This document shows, one piece after another, positions 46,281 to 57,000 of a stretch of 64,000 nt of DNA; within the stretch, counting starts at the first letter, position 1, and each line of letters starts with the position of its first letter. Location of the stretch: positions 3,034,158 to 3,098,157 of the forward strand of contig CAJINV010000013.1 in NCBI GenBank assembly GCA_905178155.1. Direction: 5' to 3'. The notes beneath the pieces were generated by a model that was not told the DNA's origin, made no database searches, and saw only the letters and a list, made by a program, of their open reading frames with translations. A program made the position numbers and the translations under genes. The stretch comes from Amoebophrya sp. A120. Its lineage: Eukaryota; Sar; Dinophyceae; Syndiniales; Amoebophryaceae.

Positions 46281-47410
46281 ACTACCTGCCGACAGTGATG
46301 TTAGAACGTGAAATAAAACGATGAACACGAGCCGGTGGAGTAGTGGAACGTACAGTAAGTAGTAGGTGGCAAATTATGTCATACTGCTGATCGTTGTGAT
46401 TCTGATACTGATTGGTTTACTAGGTACAGCTGGGATTCGACTTCTGGAAGACCTACAAACAGGGGTCTTCGTCTTGTTGCATGGAAATTCCCAGACCCAC
46501 CAGTAGAGTAAACTAATAATTATTCCGGTATGGGATGTCCAATTTATTGCAAGTATTGGAGTGTGTGACGTTATCGTTCCTACAAGAAGTTCATAGATGC
46601 ATTTTTAACACAAAAATGAGTGCCTACTTATAGTAAATTTCACTTTCAGTGGCACTTTGCCAGCCGAAACGTGCGTAATTCGCTTCGGTTGAGATCAGCG
46701 CTGCTGTACAAAATTTCGTAAAGTAGAAGTAGGGCTTGCACCTCCACTTTAGGAATTCGTTTCACACACGTCAGAGAACTGGAAAGTAGGTAGAAATAGA
46801 AGTTTTAGCGACGACAGAGCGAGTAGCAGATCTTGAGTTGAAAACAAAAGTAAGTATGAAAAAGGTGTGAAACTATAAAAAAATAAACAAAAAGACGATG
46901 AGTAAAGGACATAGGCATAGCTATAGCAAGAAGGGCTCCCGACACCACGATATCTTTTACCGGCTGTGTCTTACTTTGACAAAGAACGGTAATAGCCGTT
47001 TTTGGCTTGGCATTCGTTGGCACCTGTCAACGCATCACAATCCGGTCTTGAAAGGAAGATGCAGCAGTTCCGCTGGTGACTCAGTAAACACGAGGAGGCG
47101 TGGTCACTTTGCGGAATTTGGAGGTAGAAGTCGTGAACTGCAGACAAAAATCGACTTGTACTGCAACTACTGTCAATGTTGAAGATAGCGAACGTATGTA
47201 AGAGGACAGGAAAGGAATGTATCTTTTATGGAAAAGACGTGTGGACCGGAGTAAGGAATCAATAGGTCGGAGCTATTTCTTGTCATCTATGTCGTGTGGT
47301 ACCCACTAGGGAAGAAATTGAAAAGTTTTTGTGACCCACCTGTATATAGGTCGTTCGAGATAAAATCTATGTAAAAACTCATCATCATCTCAAGATCCGA
47401 TGTATTTCTT
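46281..47410. other. Intergenic, no gene seen
   Basis: About 1.1 kb. A 94-codon frame at 46898-47182 starts with ATG but has no recognisable feature. Confidence 0.45.
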
Positions 47411-47835
47411 ATGATTCGATTTGGAAGCTTCTCGCCGCATCCGCAAGTTCGCATACGTTCTGCACAACACGGACGTGCCACGGCCGCGATAGAACGACCT
47501 CGTCACCTTCTACCTGTTCTCTCCTGTTGTAAGTACACGCCCGAGCTAGTGTCGCAGATTCCACCGGTTCCACCTCCACCGGCTCGCCTCCGCCAAGGGA
47601 CCCCGACAGGAGTAAGACAAGCAAAACAAAAACTACAAACGACAAAAGTACCACCGCGGGCGGTAGCATGAGAAGTAGTTTCGATGCAGCTTCATCGATT
47701 GCTCGCAGTCAGGAACTCCCGCAAAAGAGGAACTCCTGTGCTGCTGGCCACACTCCCGTGGAGATCCTGCCGCAGATTGTCGGCGAAATGATCACTGCAC
47801 ACGAGCAGCACCACTATCTTTTGGGACAGCTGTGA
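47411..47835 (+). CDS. Possible 131-aa Ser/Thr-rich protein with a very short intron
   Basis: Exon 47411-47528 (MIRFGSFSPHPQVRIRSAQH...) and exon 47558-47835 (STGSTSTGSPPPRDPDRSK ... HTPVEILPQIVGEMITAHEQ) join in phase across a 29-nt GTAAGT...GCAG gap. The second stretch looks coding; a different upstream exon may be the true partner. Confidence 0.3.
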
Positions 47836-49535
47836 GGAAAAAGAAGAGAGTATTTGTGCTGCTCCTCTCGTATAGATAGTATGATGCAGATTGGATTAGG
47901 AATAAGGAGTTTTTTCCTTGACGAGGACAAAGGTTAATATTGAAGCTGAAACAAGTTGAAGTAACGGGCTACTTATGTGAAAAATTTGCTGACCGCGCAC
48001 TAGACATTGATAACATTGTTCTTGAGATTAGCTAAAATGCGAGGCCCTTCGTCGAAAACAAGCGAAAGATGCCCGAGTCTGTGATGATAGACAGTGATAG
48101 AATTATGCCGCATTGCAATACCTACGACTAGCTCCCGCGGCATCAAAGCCGTTTGATTTTTTCTCTCTTTTGATGGGATCGGATTAAAGAGACATATGAA
48201 TTACTCTTCTCATGTGGATTCGCGATCGTTTGCAGCATGTATGTAGCGGGAAATAGTGCACTTTATCATATGGAATATGTACAATAATTTGTTGACAGAG
48301 ACAGGTCCGTCATCTGGATCGTTACAGTATCGAACTAATACACCTGCTGCAGTTTGTGTTATCAAATTTTATCTCATTTTCCCATGACGGCAAGACCACA
48401 GCGCAGGGCTAGTACGTCAGAAGTAGCATATGAATCTTATCCCCAAAGAACATCACAGATTTGTGAAAAACCGCACGGTGTGATAGTATATGCAGGCAGG
48501 AGTTTTTATTTCCGCCATAGGTGGTTTTTCAGAGTATTGCACTGCTACTGAGTCGTGTCGTCCCAATAGTCATATTTCTATCTGTGTATGAAATCGAAAT
48601 AGTTTCTGGTTGCCGCCATGCTTTCTAAAGACTAGTGAGTGACCTTTTACATTTTGCTAAATTCTGGCTGACGCTAGCGAGGGGCGAATCGGAATCTATC
48701 ATGCGATAGACCTGGTTCATATTGAAGCCTTGTTGACAATTTTGACTTTATGCGCAGAGAGAATCCCAACACTAGATCATTCCATGCACGACACTCGATG
48801 AAGCGTACATCCATATCTATGAAAAAGGTCGGAGATGTTACGGCTTCTTGCCAGCACTTTTGAAGCGGTAGTAGAGTACTGAGTTGCGATATTGCTCTTG
48901 CCACAGCAGAACTACCAGGCTGCAGCCATGTATGATGGATGAACCTAGCACCCTTCTGCCTTTCCCAAGCGGACTACGAAAATGGATGTAGCAGACCCGC
49001 CACTTTTCGATGCGATACTGCGTCGGACCTAATGGCCGGCGACGTAAACGACACACAGAGCCCTTTTCTTGCTTCTTCCCATTGAATGATGCTTTTTTGC
49101 TTTCCGGCACGGATAATTCCAACCAACACGCCGTTACTTTTGACGATAAATGAAGATGAACGAGAAGAGAAACAATATTCTCTTGAGGCAGACGGGCTTA
49201 GTACTCCGCGTCCTATGATTCATTTGTTCCGACAGGTCATTCATTCTACAAGTACAACTACATACGACTATATGACGAAAGAGATCCCTCCCAGGTGTTG
49301 AGTAAGTAATATGATCGGAGCTCCGAACAGAAAGACCAAGATCATCACCACGACCCATGTCTGAACTTATTTACTTCAATCCATCGGTGTGCAGTAAGTA
49401 GCACGCACACACCAAGAAGAACAAAAAGGTTCTGTTCTGGTTGCTGGACAAAGAAACTGCATAAATTTAAACCTCCTGCTCGGCAAGGATTTCATTCGAA
49501 AGAAGTATTGACAAGGTGGACATATCAATCGTTGA
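47836..49535. other. Intergenic, no gene seen
   Basis: About 1.7 kb, the longest empty stretch. Only short frames on both strands; no RNA gene recognised. Confidence 0.5.
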
Positions 49536-50648
49536 ATGACAATGGCCGCCGAACAAACTCCTGGCGTCGACGCAAACGCGGACGACGAGGACGGCAGCTA
49601 TCTGATAAAGGAAATCGACATCGACGATGATATCTGTTGCACGACTGAACGGGAGGGGAGTTGTGGCGCGACATCAAAGCGAACGATCAAAATCCATCAG
49701 GTCTTTTCGAACTCCCGAACAAATGCAGTTGTCTGGGACGCGGGCCTGGTTTTGGCGCACTTTTTGATGCGAAGCCGTTCTCTCGTGGAGGGCAAGAATG
49801 TCCTGGAGCTCGGCGCGGGCACAGGGATCGTCGGCTTGGTCGCTGGTTTCGTGGGCGCACGAAAAGTTTGCCTGACCGATTTGCCAGATGCGATTGCCTT
49901 GCTGCGGAGGAATGTGGAGCGGAATCATCTACATCACAGTGGGCGGAGTTCTTTTTCGGTTCCTTCTTCATCATATTCTTGTGCGGATGGGCTCGGCAGC
50001 GGAGGCGCAAGTGACGAAAAGGAGAAGGGAAGTGGTGCGCTCGCGGCGGCCTCATCGGTAGGCGTAGAAGGGAACACGAAGGACAAGAATGCCGCTTCAG
50101 TGCAGGATCCCGGTAGCTCCTCCTGCTCCAAATCATATCACGTGGCGCCGCTAGTTTGGGGCAAGGAGCATTTGGCAGGTCACAGTCGACATTTTTCTGG
50201 TATTGTTGATTTCTTCTGCAACGACGAGTATGAGACGAGCGTCGGAAGGATTTCCACCGAGAAAGTAGAAGCAATGGATATAGAGCAGAAAACAACGCCG
50301 CAGCCTCAGCCTAGCCTGAGTGTCGACGTTGTTCTCCTCGGCGACTGCCTTTTCGAGCCGGAAGGAGTGGAAGCGTTGATAGAAACCTTGGTTGAATTGA
50401 GGGCCCGAGCGCAACACAGCCCCAAGCCACTGGAAATTCTGTGTGCGTACGAAGTGCGCACCGAGGGGCAAAATAGAGGGCTAGAGAGGGGATTTTTGGA
50501 GGCGATGGCGAAAGATGGCTTGTTTGTCGCTGAAAGAATAGAACTCGCAAAGCTGCATCCAGACTATTGCTGCGAAGACATTCCGGTGTGGAGGTTAGTG
50601 AGCCGCAGCAAAGATGTTGTCAACGAGAACGAGCGAAAAGAAATTTGA
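49536..50648 (+). CDS. METTL21-type lysine methyltransferase (methyltransferase family 16)
   Basis: Single exon, 370 residues. Acidic N-terminus, then VVWDAGLVLAHFLM before the SAM-binding motif VLELGAGTGIVGLVAG (about 88-104) and CLTDLPDAIALLRRNVERN, the motif II/acidic-loop region. A low-complexity insertion (about 130-205) follows, then HVAPLVWGKE. The DVVLLGDCLFEPEGVEALIE segment near 262 sits where the family has its D-x-x-Y motif, here DCLF. The last part (EILCAYEVRTEGQNRGLERG, VWRLVSRSK) completes the fold. Members methylate lysines of chaperones or elongation factors; the target here is unknown. It carries no introner element. ATG 49542 is an alternative start. Confidence 0.87.
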   Translation: MTMAAEQTPGVDANADDEDGSYLIKEIDIDDDICCTTEREGSCGATSKRTIKIHQVFSNSRTNAVVWDAGLVLAHFLMRSRSLVEGKNVLELGAGTGIVGLVAGFVGARKVCLTDLPDAIALLRRNVERNHLHHSGRSSFSVPSSSYSCADGLGSGGASDEKEKGSGALAAASSVGVEGNTKDKNAASVQDPGSSSCSKSYHVAPLVWGKEHLAGHSRHFSGIVDFFCNDEYETSVGRISTEKVEAMDIEQKTTPQPQPSLSVDVVLLGDCLFEPEGVEALIETLVELRARAQHSPKPLEILCAYEVRTEGQNRGLERGFLEAMAKDGLFVAERIELAKLHPDYCCEDIPVWRLVSRSKDVVNENERKEI

Positions 50649-50789
50649 AAAATGTTGGAGAAAGAGCAGCAGCCGTTCCTATTTCTTTGGGGTTAAGCTG
50701 CAGGCATGTTCTGGGCGAGCAAGTGGAAGGCTTGTGTTCACCGCGGGCATTTTTCTTGAGCTCATTTGACTCCGCCACGGAGATGAGTG

Positions 50790-52285
50790 ATTGAACTTCG
50801 TAACCGACGCGAGATATCCAAGCGACTGTCTTTGCTTGGTAGGCCGCAGGAAACGCCGACGGCGACGACCCCACTCCGCGGCCTGGGACGCGCCCGAGGA
50901 ACGACGTGCAGGGGGCCGGGTGGTTGTTGGGAGTCTGCCAAAAGTGCGAACCCCGGCCGCTGGTGACGACGAAGGCCCGGCGATCGCCATCGCAGCCGGC
51001 CCGCATATGCAGCGCGGACGGCTTTGGCTGTGCAGCGCCGGCCCGCGCACGCAGCGGGCCCGGGGGCTTCGCCGGTTGACATCCGCGGGGCGCCTTTGGG
51101 CTGGTGTGCCAGCCTTTGGGCTTTCGGCCACCGGCCGGCCTCTTTTGCGCTCGCCCGCCCCGGCCTTGGGGGGGGGGGGCGGGGAGAAAAGGGGCAGCGG
51201 TCTCCCGCGCAGCCTGCTTGGTTCCCCGTGCGGTTGGCGAGCTCAAAACCCCGCAGCCGGGCTGCCAAATACACCCACCAACAGCGCGACGGACTGACTT
51301 GGGAGCAGCCGCCAAGCGCCCTGCTGCTTTTGCGAAGTTGCGCCCTGCGAGGAGATCTGCCCGCCCGCTTACGAGCCCGGACGGCCAGACGTGCCGTTGC
51401 CCCCCCGGCAACCAAGCGCCTGCAGCCGTCCCGCGGGCAATTTCCGCCGGCGGACGTTCGGGGCCCGCCGAACGACTGGGCCAGCGTGCTGGCGGAGCTG
51501 ATACAGCAGGCGCGCAGCAACGCGCACGCATTGGGTGGCCATTCTGGTGGAAAGGGAAGCGGCCGCGGTCGGCAAGCGGATCCCGTGTGGAAAAGGGGCC
51601 CGCGGCCGTTGTGCGGGCAGCAAGCCCAGGAAGAGTGTCCCGGAGAGCCGCACGGTGATCCAGCGAGCTGCGTCATTCGGCCGGGCGTGCCACGCCGCTG
51701 CCTGCCGCAGCCACCGGCGCAAACTTCGGAGCCTGGCGCATGGCTTTCGTGGCGGTCGAAGGCGGTCCGGTGCGCCGGATTGGGCCACTACGATACGGAT
51801 AACGGCGCGGGGTTTGGCGGCGTTGGGATGTTTGGGGCTAAGTGGTTGGCCCGCCGCGAGCGACGCAGGAACGCGCGCGGGCAGTTGGGCGCCTGGCGTG
51901 TCGCATTGCTTGGCTGTGTCCTCGCCAAGTCGCTGCCGCGGGACGGCGCTCGCCTTTTGTTCCAGCGGGCTGGCCAGACGTTATGGAGGAGCATCACAGA
52001 CCGACGGGGCGCCCGGCGGGTGGTTTCCAAGGCCCCCGGCGCCGTTTCATCGGGCCCAGCTAGCGCTCGGCCGCGGCCGGCGACAGCCCGTGGCTGCATG
52101 CGAAGCAGCCAGTGCCGCCAGCAGCTCGGGCGTACGCCCGCTAAGTTTATGCACCAAGGTACCGGCAGCGTTGCCGTCACCGGGCGGGACGGCTCCGACC
52201 GTCGTATCCGGCGCTCTGTTGCGAGCTCGTGAACTCAGCTGCGGCTCCCTTTTGACACAGCGGGCCTGGGTCATGGCTCCGTAAG
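50790..52285. other. GC-rich island, origin unknown
   Basis: About 1.5 kb of very GC-rich DNA, in sharp contrast to its surroundings, with a long G run near 51168-51180. Long frames are open on both strands at once (51024-52232 and 51535-52284 on +; 50620-51531 and 50762-51676 on -), as expected when stop codons are rare by composition. Their products are Arg/Pro/Ala/Gly-rich with no domain I recognise. I found no terminal repeat or target duplication at the edges. Confidence 0.55.
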
Positions 52286-52478
52286 TAGCGTGCTTCGCTT
52301 TACGTGTTGTACGTCATCGTGTTCGGTGTTTTTCTGTTTCCGAGTCAATGGGAGAGTGAGGCAGACAAGTTGTGCACCTCGGGAGATCGGTGAGTGAGAG
52401 CTACAATATCTGAAAACAAGGCTAAGAGTAGAGCGCGCGGTCTTCAGGGTTTATTTTTCCGCAAGCAACCTCGTCAAG

Positions 52479-53674
52479 ATGGCGGCTCCTTCTATGGCTT
52501 TCCCGCTTCTGTTCTTCCACTTCAACCGGAACAAGGTTTGGCACCGCGACAAGCGGCTGACCCGCGAGGAATTACAACAGTTCCCCGAGATCTGGACGAC
52601 TTGGGAGAGGCGTTGCTACCGCCAATTCCTCGACGAGGCCAAAGACTGGAACGCCAGCAAAAAAGATCAGCAGCCCAAAGTGCACATCCACTACAACAAA
52701 AACAAAGGCTCCTCCAGTTCTTCCTCCACTTCCAACATCGGGCGAGATAGCGAAAGCACCGAGCTGGGCGAGATGGAGCTGAAGCAGCAGCAGCTGCAGA
52801 AGATTTTTCCGCAAGAACACATCTACCACACTTTGCAAGAAGACGTGAAGAAGTGCCGAAAACGGATGCACTCCAATATCCTGAGTAAAAACGTACCCAC
52901 ACCAGAGTCAAGTTGGGGAATCAGCTAGACAAATCCACAAGTTTTGGCTGTTTTGCATGACAAATTTGGATTCGTAGTGTAGTGCTGCTTGAGCTAGCTA
53001 GACAGCATCACAGATCTAGCATACCATGCTGATTGGAGCATGACAAATTGCAAAACACGACTAGAAAATGCTTCTCATGGGGCTCCGCATGAGAAACATT
53101 TTCAGCATGCAGATTTGCATTACAACTCTGGTGTGGGTACGTTTTTACTCAGGATATCCAACGCGACACTGGAGTCCGCGCACGAGTGTCACTACCGGAT
53201 CAAGGAGCTGATATTACAATGAAAAATGCCCCCACCCCCGAACTTGAAAGCATTTGTATTGCAAATCTTTCCAAATGAAACATTCGCCCTCTTGCTTGTA
53301 TCAGCATCACAGATTTCCGATCGTGAATAGCAAAAATTTGCATTGCAAAAGATCCCAGCAAGAGCGGTGCTTGTCATGCAAGCGATGCGAAACACGACTA
53401 GAATCTGCATCAGAAAGATTCTTACTCCTTTCATGCATTACAAAAAGCTTTCATTTGGAAACTTCGCATCACAAATTGTTGCAATTTCAGGGGTGGGGGG
53501 CATTTTTCACTCTGATAGCTGACGGACGTATGTCTGTACGCCGGGGTGCACTTCGCAGACAGCGCCGCACCGGTGTTCGACGATACTGAGTTCCACAGGA
53601 TAGCGGCGACGGCCTTCCAAAGGTTGGAGGAAGGGAGGGGAAGGCATGAGATCATGGGGGTAAGGGGGAAGTAG
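52479..53674 (+). CDS. 199-aa protein, function unknown
   Basis: Exons 52479-52876, 53162-53211 and 53523-53674 join in frame across a D and a C element. Start ATG lies in AAGATGGCGG. The N-terminus is FPLLFFHFNRNKVWHRDKRL followed by REELQQFPEIWTTWERRCYR. A charged, Ser-rich middle and Gln/Lys helix (EMELKQQQLQKIF) follow. The joined C-terminal part reads HYRIKELTDVCLYAGVHFAD and ends EIMGVRGK. A GTAAGG donor just before the stop could instead lead to an exon after 53894. No family recognised. Confidence 0.65.
52877..53156 (+). mobile_element. Introner element, family D
   Basis: 280 bp. Arms TATCCTGAGTAAAAACGTAC and complement (GTACGTTTTTACTCAGGATA), with no visible mismatch over these 20 bases. 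Target repeat TCCAA at 52872-52876 and 53157-53161. Joins His-Ser-Asn-Ala-Thr. Confidence 0.93.
53212..53517 (-). mobile_element. Introner element, family C
   Basis: 306 bp. Starts TATTACAATGAAAAATGCCC, ends GCATTTTTCACTCTGATA. Target repeat GCTGA at 53207-53211 and 53518-53522. Only 50 coding bases after the preceding element. Joins Glu-Leu-Thr-Asp. Confidence 0.92.
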
Positions 53675-54063
53675 TAAGTACTTACTACAATTCGCTGATG
53701 AAGAGAGTGAAGACCTCGCTTATTTCTTCTATCCTGGATGCGAGTTGCATTCGTATTCGTTCTCCTTTGCACGCACATGCATGTTCGGCGTCTGATGCGC
53801 ATACAATTATAGCCACTGCGCTTTGTAAGTAGACTGAGCAGCGTGCGTCTCTGCTAAATGTGCAGTTCTTGATGCCCACTTCTTTGAATTGCAGTGCCTC
53901 GGTCCTGTTCAAGTGCGTGGTAGATTTAAGTTGAGAGAGGGATGGGAAACAAGATCCAAGAGAAGATAGTTAAAGCTTCTGATGCGATCTTGCCGGTGAT
54001 TGTCAGTCTGTAAGGTGCGCTGGCTTGAGAGAACGCACGCGGCGGCCCGGAGAGCGATGTTGA
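53675..54063. other. Intergenic, no gene seen
   Basis: About 390 bases. Contains a second GTAAGTACTTAC palindrome near 53675 and possibly a last exon of the upstream gene at about 53895-53960. Confidence 0.4.
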
Positions 54064-57000
54064 ATGTGGGGACCTGATATATATAATCTTGTTCTTGCGC
54101 GGCTGTTGTACCAAGAGCAACACAGAATGAAAGTCGTTGGGAGCAGCGACGCCACTGCAGCATCATCTGCATCGTCCTCCCCCGCTGTTGAGAGTAGGAG
54201 CCGCGGAGTTTTTACTCGTCGCGTGACTACCGCAGCCCCTCTGCAGACCGCAGCAACGGCCGTTGCCCCCTGTGCAAAGCAGTTTCGCGTCCTTTTGTTA
54301 CACGACACTGCTCGTCGTTCCTGCTGCTGTGAAGCAAGGATAGAAGGAGCAGCCAAGAGAAAAGAACCGCCGAACGTGAAGACCACTACGCCAGCGCTCG
54401 AGAAGTCACGAGCCAAAACTCGCTGGAAGCAGCGCTGGAAACAAGGTGGTGGGACGTCGAGTCGTCTTGAGACCTGTGTCCATTTATGCAGGAAGAATCT
54501 ACTCTTTCGCGCAGCGCCCGCGATATGTTGTCTTCTCTGGAACTACATCAACTTTTTCTTCCTTTTGTCCTTCGCGAAGATCGAAAGCAAAAACAACACT
54601 CCGGTGGAGAAGAAGGTCACCGTGAAAGAGACCGTTTTTGACTCTCCGATAGATCGCATGGAGTGGTGCGGGGACGACAACGAAGTGGTGCTGATTTTAA
54701 CCCGGAGGGGCAGACTCCATCGCTCTTCAGACGGCGGCGTTCGATGGGACGACATCACCGCGCAGCTCGGCGACGCGAACGACAACTCGTTCGACTCTTT
54801 CTTGGTCTCGCCGGCGGATAAAAGGGTATAAGTAAGGACCACGTATCACCAGTACAATAGACGACTATCACTTGATGTTGAGACCTATGTCTCCGACCGT
54901 ATAGATACTTGCGTTTCATCATCCCAGGCCAGGGAGCCTCCCCTTGGTTGTGAGTGCATGTAAAAATTTTCGCCCTAGGTAGTCGCGCAAAACAAAAAAG
55001 TGCACTGCTTAAGTTGAACTTGCCTCACGATTTCATACACAGTATCTCGTCGCCGTGGGTACTTCCAAATCCCATTTCGTGTCTTCCGACGCTGGCAGAT
55101 CGTGGCGGAAGTTGAAGCAAAAGGCAACGATCCACACCTTCGTGTTCCACCCAACCAAAGGGCAATGGGCTCTCCTCTCTAGTTGGACGGACAGTTGCAA
55201 CGATAGCGCCGCAGAAAAGCGGACCAGCGCCGGGAGCAAGGCGGAAAAGGCGCTCAGCGGACGGGGGGGAAGTCAACAGCCGTGTGTGCATAACTTGTTC
55301 GTCACCAAAGACCTCGGTATTTTATATTCGATTGATGCGTGCACAAGCGGTCTTTCTTTTCACTGTACGTAGTAGAAGAGTGGTAGTAAGTACCATGATA
55401 TCCTTGCCGGAGTCAGCACTAGGACTAAAATGGAAGGCAGCACGACCAGGCAGCGCAATTCGTTCTTTCGTTCAAACAAACTCCTCCAGGCGTTACCTTC
55501 ACCCTCGTGAGTTCCTACGTGGTTCAATTCGCTTGGGGCGAAGTAGAATCCGCAGCCTCGACATCAACTTCGCAGCCACAAGGCGGAACGTCCGCAAGCT
55601 CCCCCCAGCAACTCCCTCCTTCCGGAAAGGAAAACCTCATTTACTTCTCCCATTTCAACCAAAAATCCGGCAACCAGCCGAAATTGCTCGCCTGGTCGCT
55701 CGGGGTCGACTTCTGCGTCACCGAGGACTTCGGCAGGAATTACCAGACCCTCGTCCCCGCCGGGAATAAGTTTGGCATCTTCACCGGGTACATTTTCGTC
55801 GCGAAACTGGACAACGCGGCCACGCAGAACGTCGCACTGATGGTGTCCACTGATGACGGAAAAAGTTTCGGTCGGGCGAAGATCGGCGAGCAATTGGAGG
55901 AGTATCAAGTGTAAAAATGTCTGGGTCTGGAAGATTCTGACACTTGTCATGCACGTTTTGCATGAGCCCTGATGTCTGTGATGCATACCCTAGCAATACA
56001 GTTTTTTTGAGGGCTTCTTGATGCGTATTCCGCATGACAAATGCCTTCTCCGCGTAGCAGAAATTACATTCCTTTTGGTACTCATGCAATACAGATTTTT
56101 TTGGAATCCAAATGCAGCATCACAAGTTGCATTCTTCCAGACCCAGACATTTTTACATTTGATAAGGAGAAGTCGTACACAATTCTCGACACGTCCGAGG
56201 GCGCGGTTGTGCTCCACGTCCACCTATCAAATGTAAAAATGTCTGGGTCTGGAAGAATGCAAGATTTGTGATGCAGTTTTTCCATGACCCGTAACCCCTG
56301 GAATGCAGCACCTAGCATGACAAACGCTGCGAGGCGTCTATCATGCCTATTCTGCATGAGAAACTCCCTGTCAAACTGTTCAAAAGTGGACATCTTTTGG
56401 CAATCATGCAACACAAATTTTTGCATGCTTCAGATTCAGCATGACAAGTTGCATTCTTCCAGACCCAGACATTTTTACAGTTGATACCACCACGGCCACA
56501 TCGGCGACACGGACGTGGGTCACGTGTACATTTCTGATGCGAAGGGGCTGCGATACACCAAGTCCCTCTCCGCCAACGTGCGGAGTAACGATGGTACGTG
56601 TGACTTCGACAAGGTGGGCGGTATCGACGGGATCTACATGGCAAATCAGGTGGACACGGACGAGTTGTATGGGAACGACAACGCCGAGGACTTGCGGGAA
56701 GACGTCGCCGACGCGGAAGAGGAAATCGCCAACAAAAATATCGCGGGAGGTGCGGGACCCAGTGCGATGAAAAAGGGGAAGAGCGAATCCAGGGTGCGGA
56801 CGGTCATATCCTTTGATAAGGGAGGCACCTGGAGCGTCATTGCGCCGCCGGAGTTTGATAGTTTGGGTACAAGAACTTCTACGCATAGATAGTTAGGTCC
56901 TTTCAGATAATTACCCTGTTTTCGCTTTTTGTTTTTTCTGTTCAGTGTTCGCAAAGACTTACCGGCTCTTCTTGTCATGGTAGATGTAGGCTGCGGATGA

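Noticed and set aside
46898-47182. 94-codon + frame starting with ATG
   Set aside because: No recognisable feature or splice support; within AT-rich intergenic DNA.
50620-52284. Several long frames on both strands in the GC-rich island
   Set aside because: Simultaneous open frames are expected from high GC; products have no domain and repetitive Arg/Pro/Ala composition.
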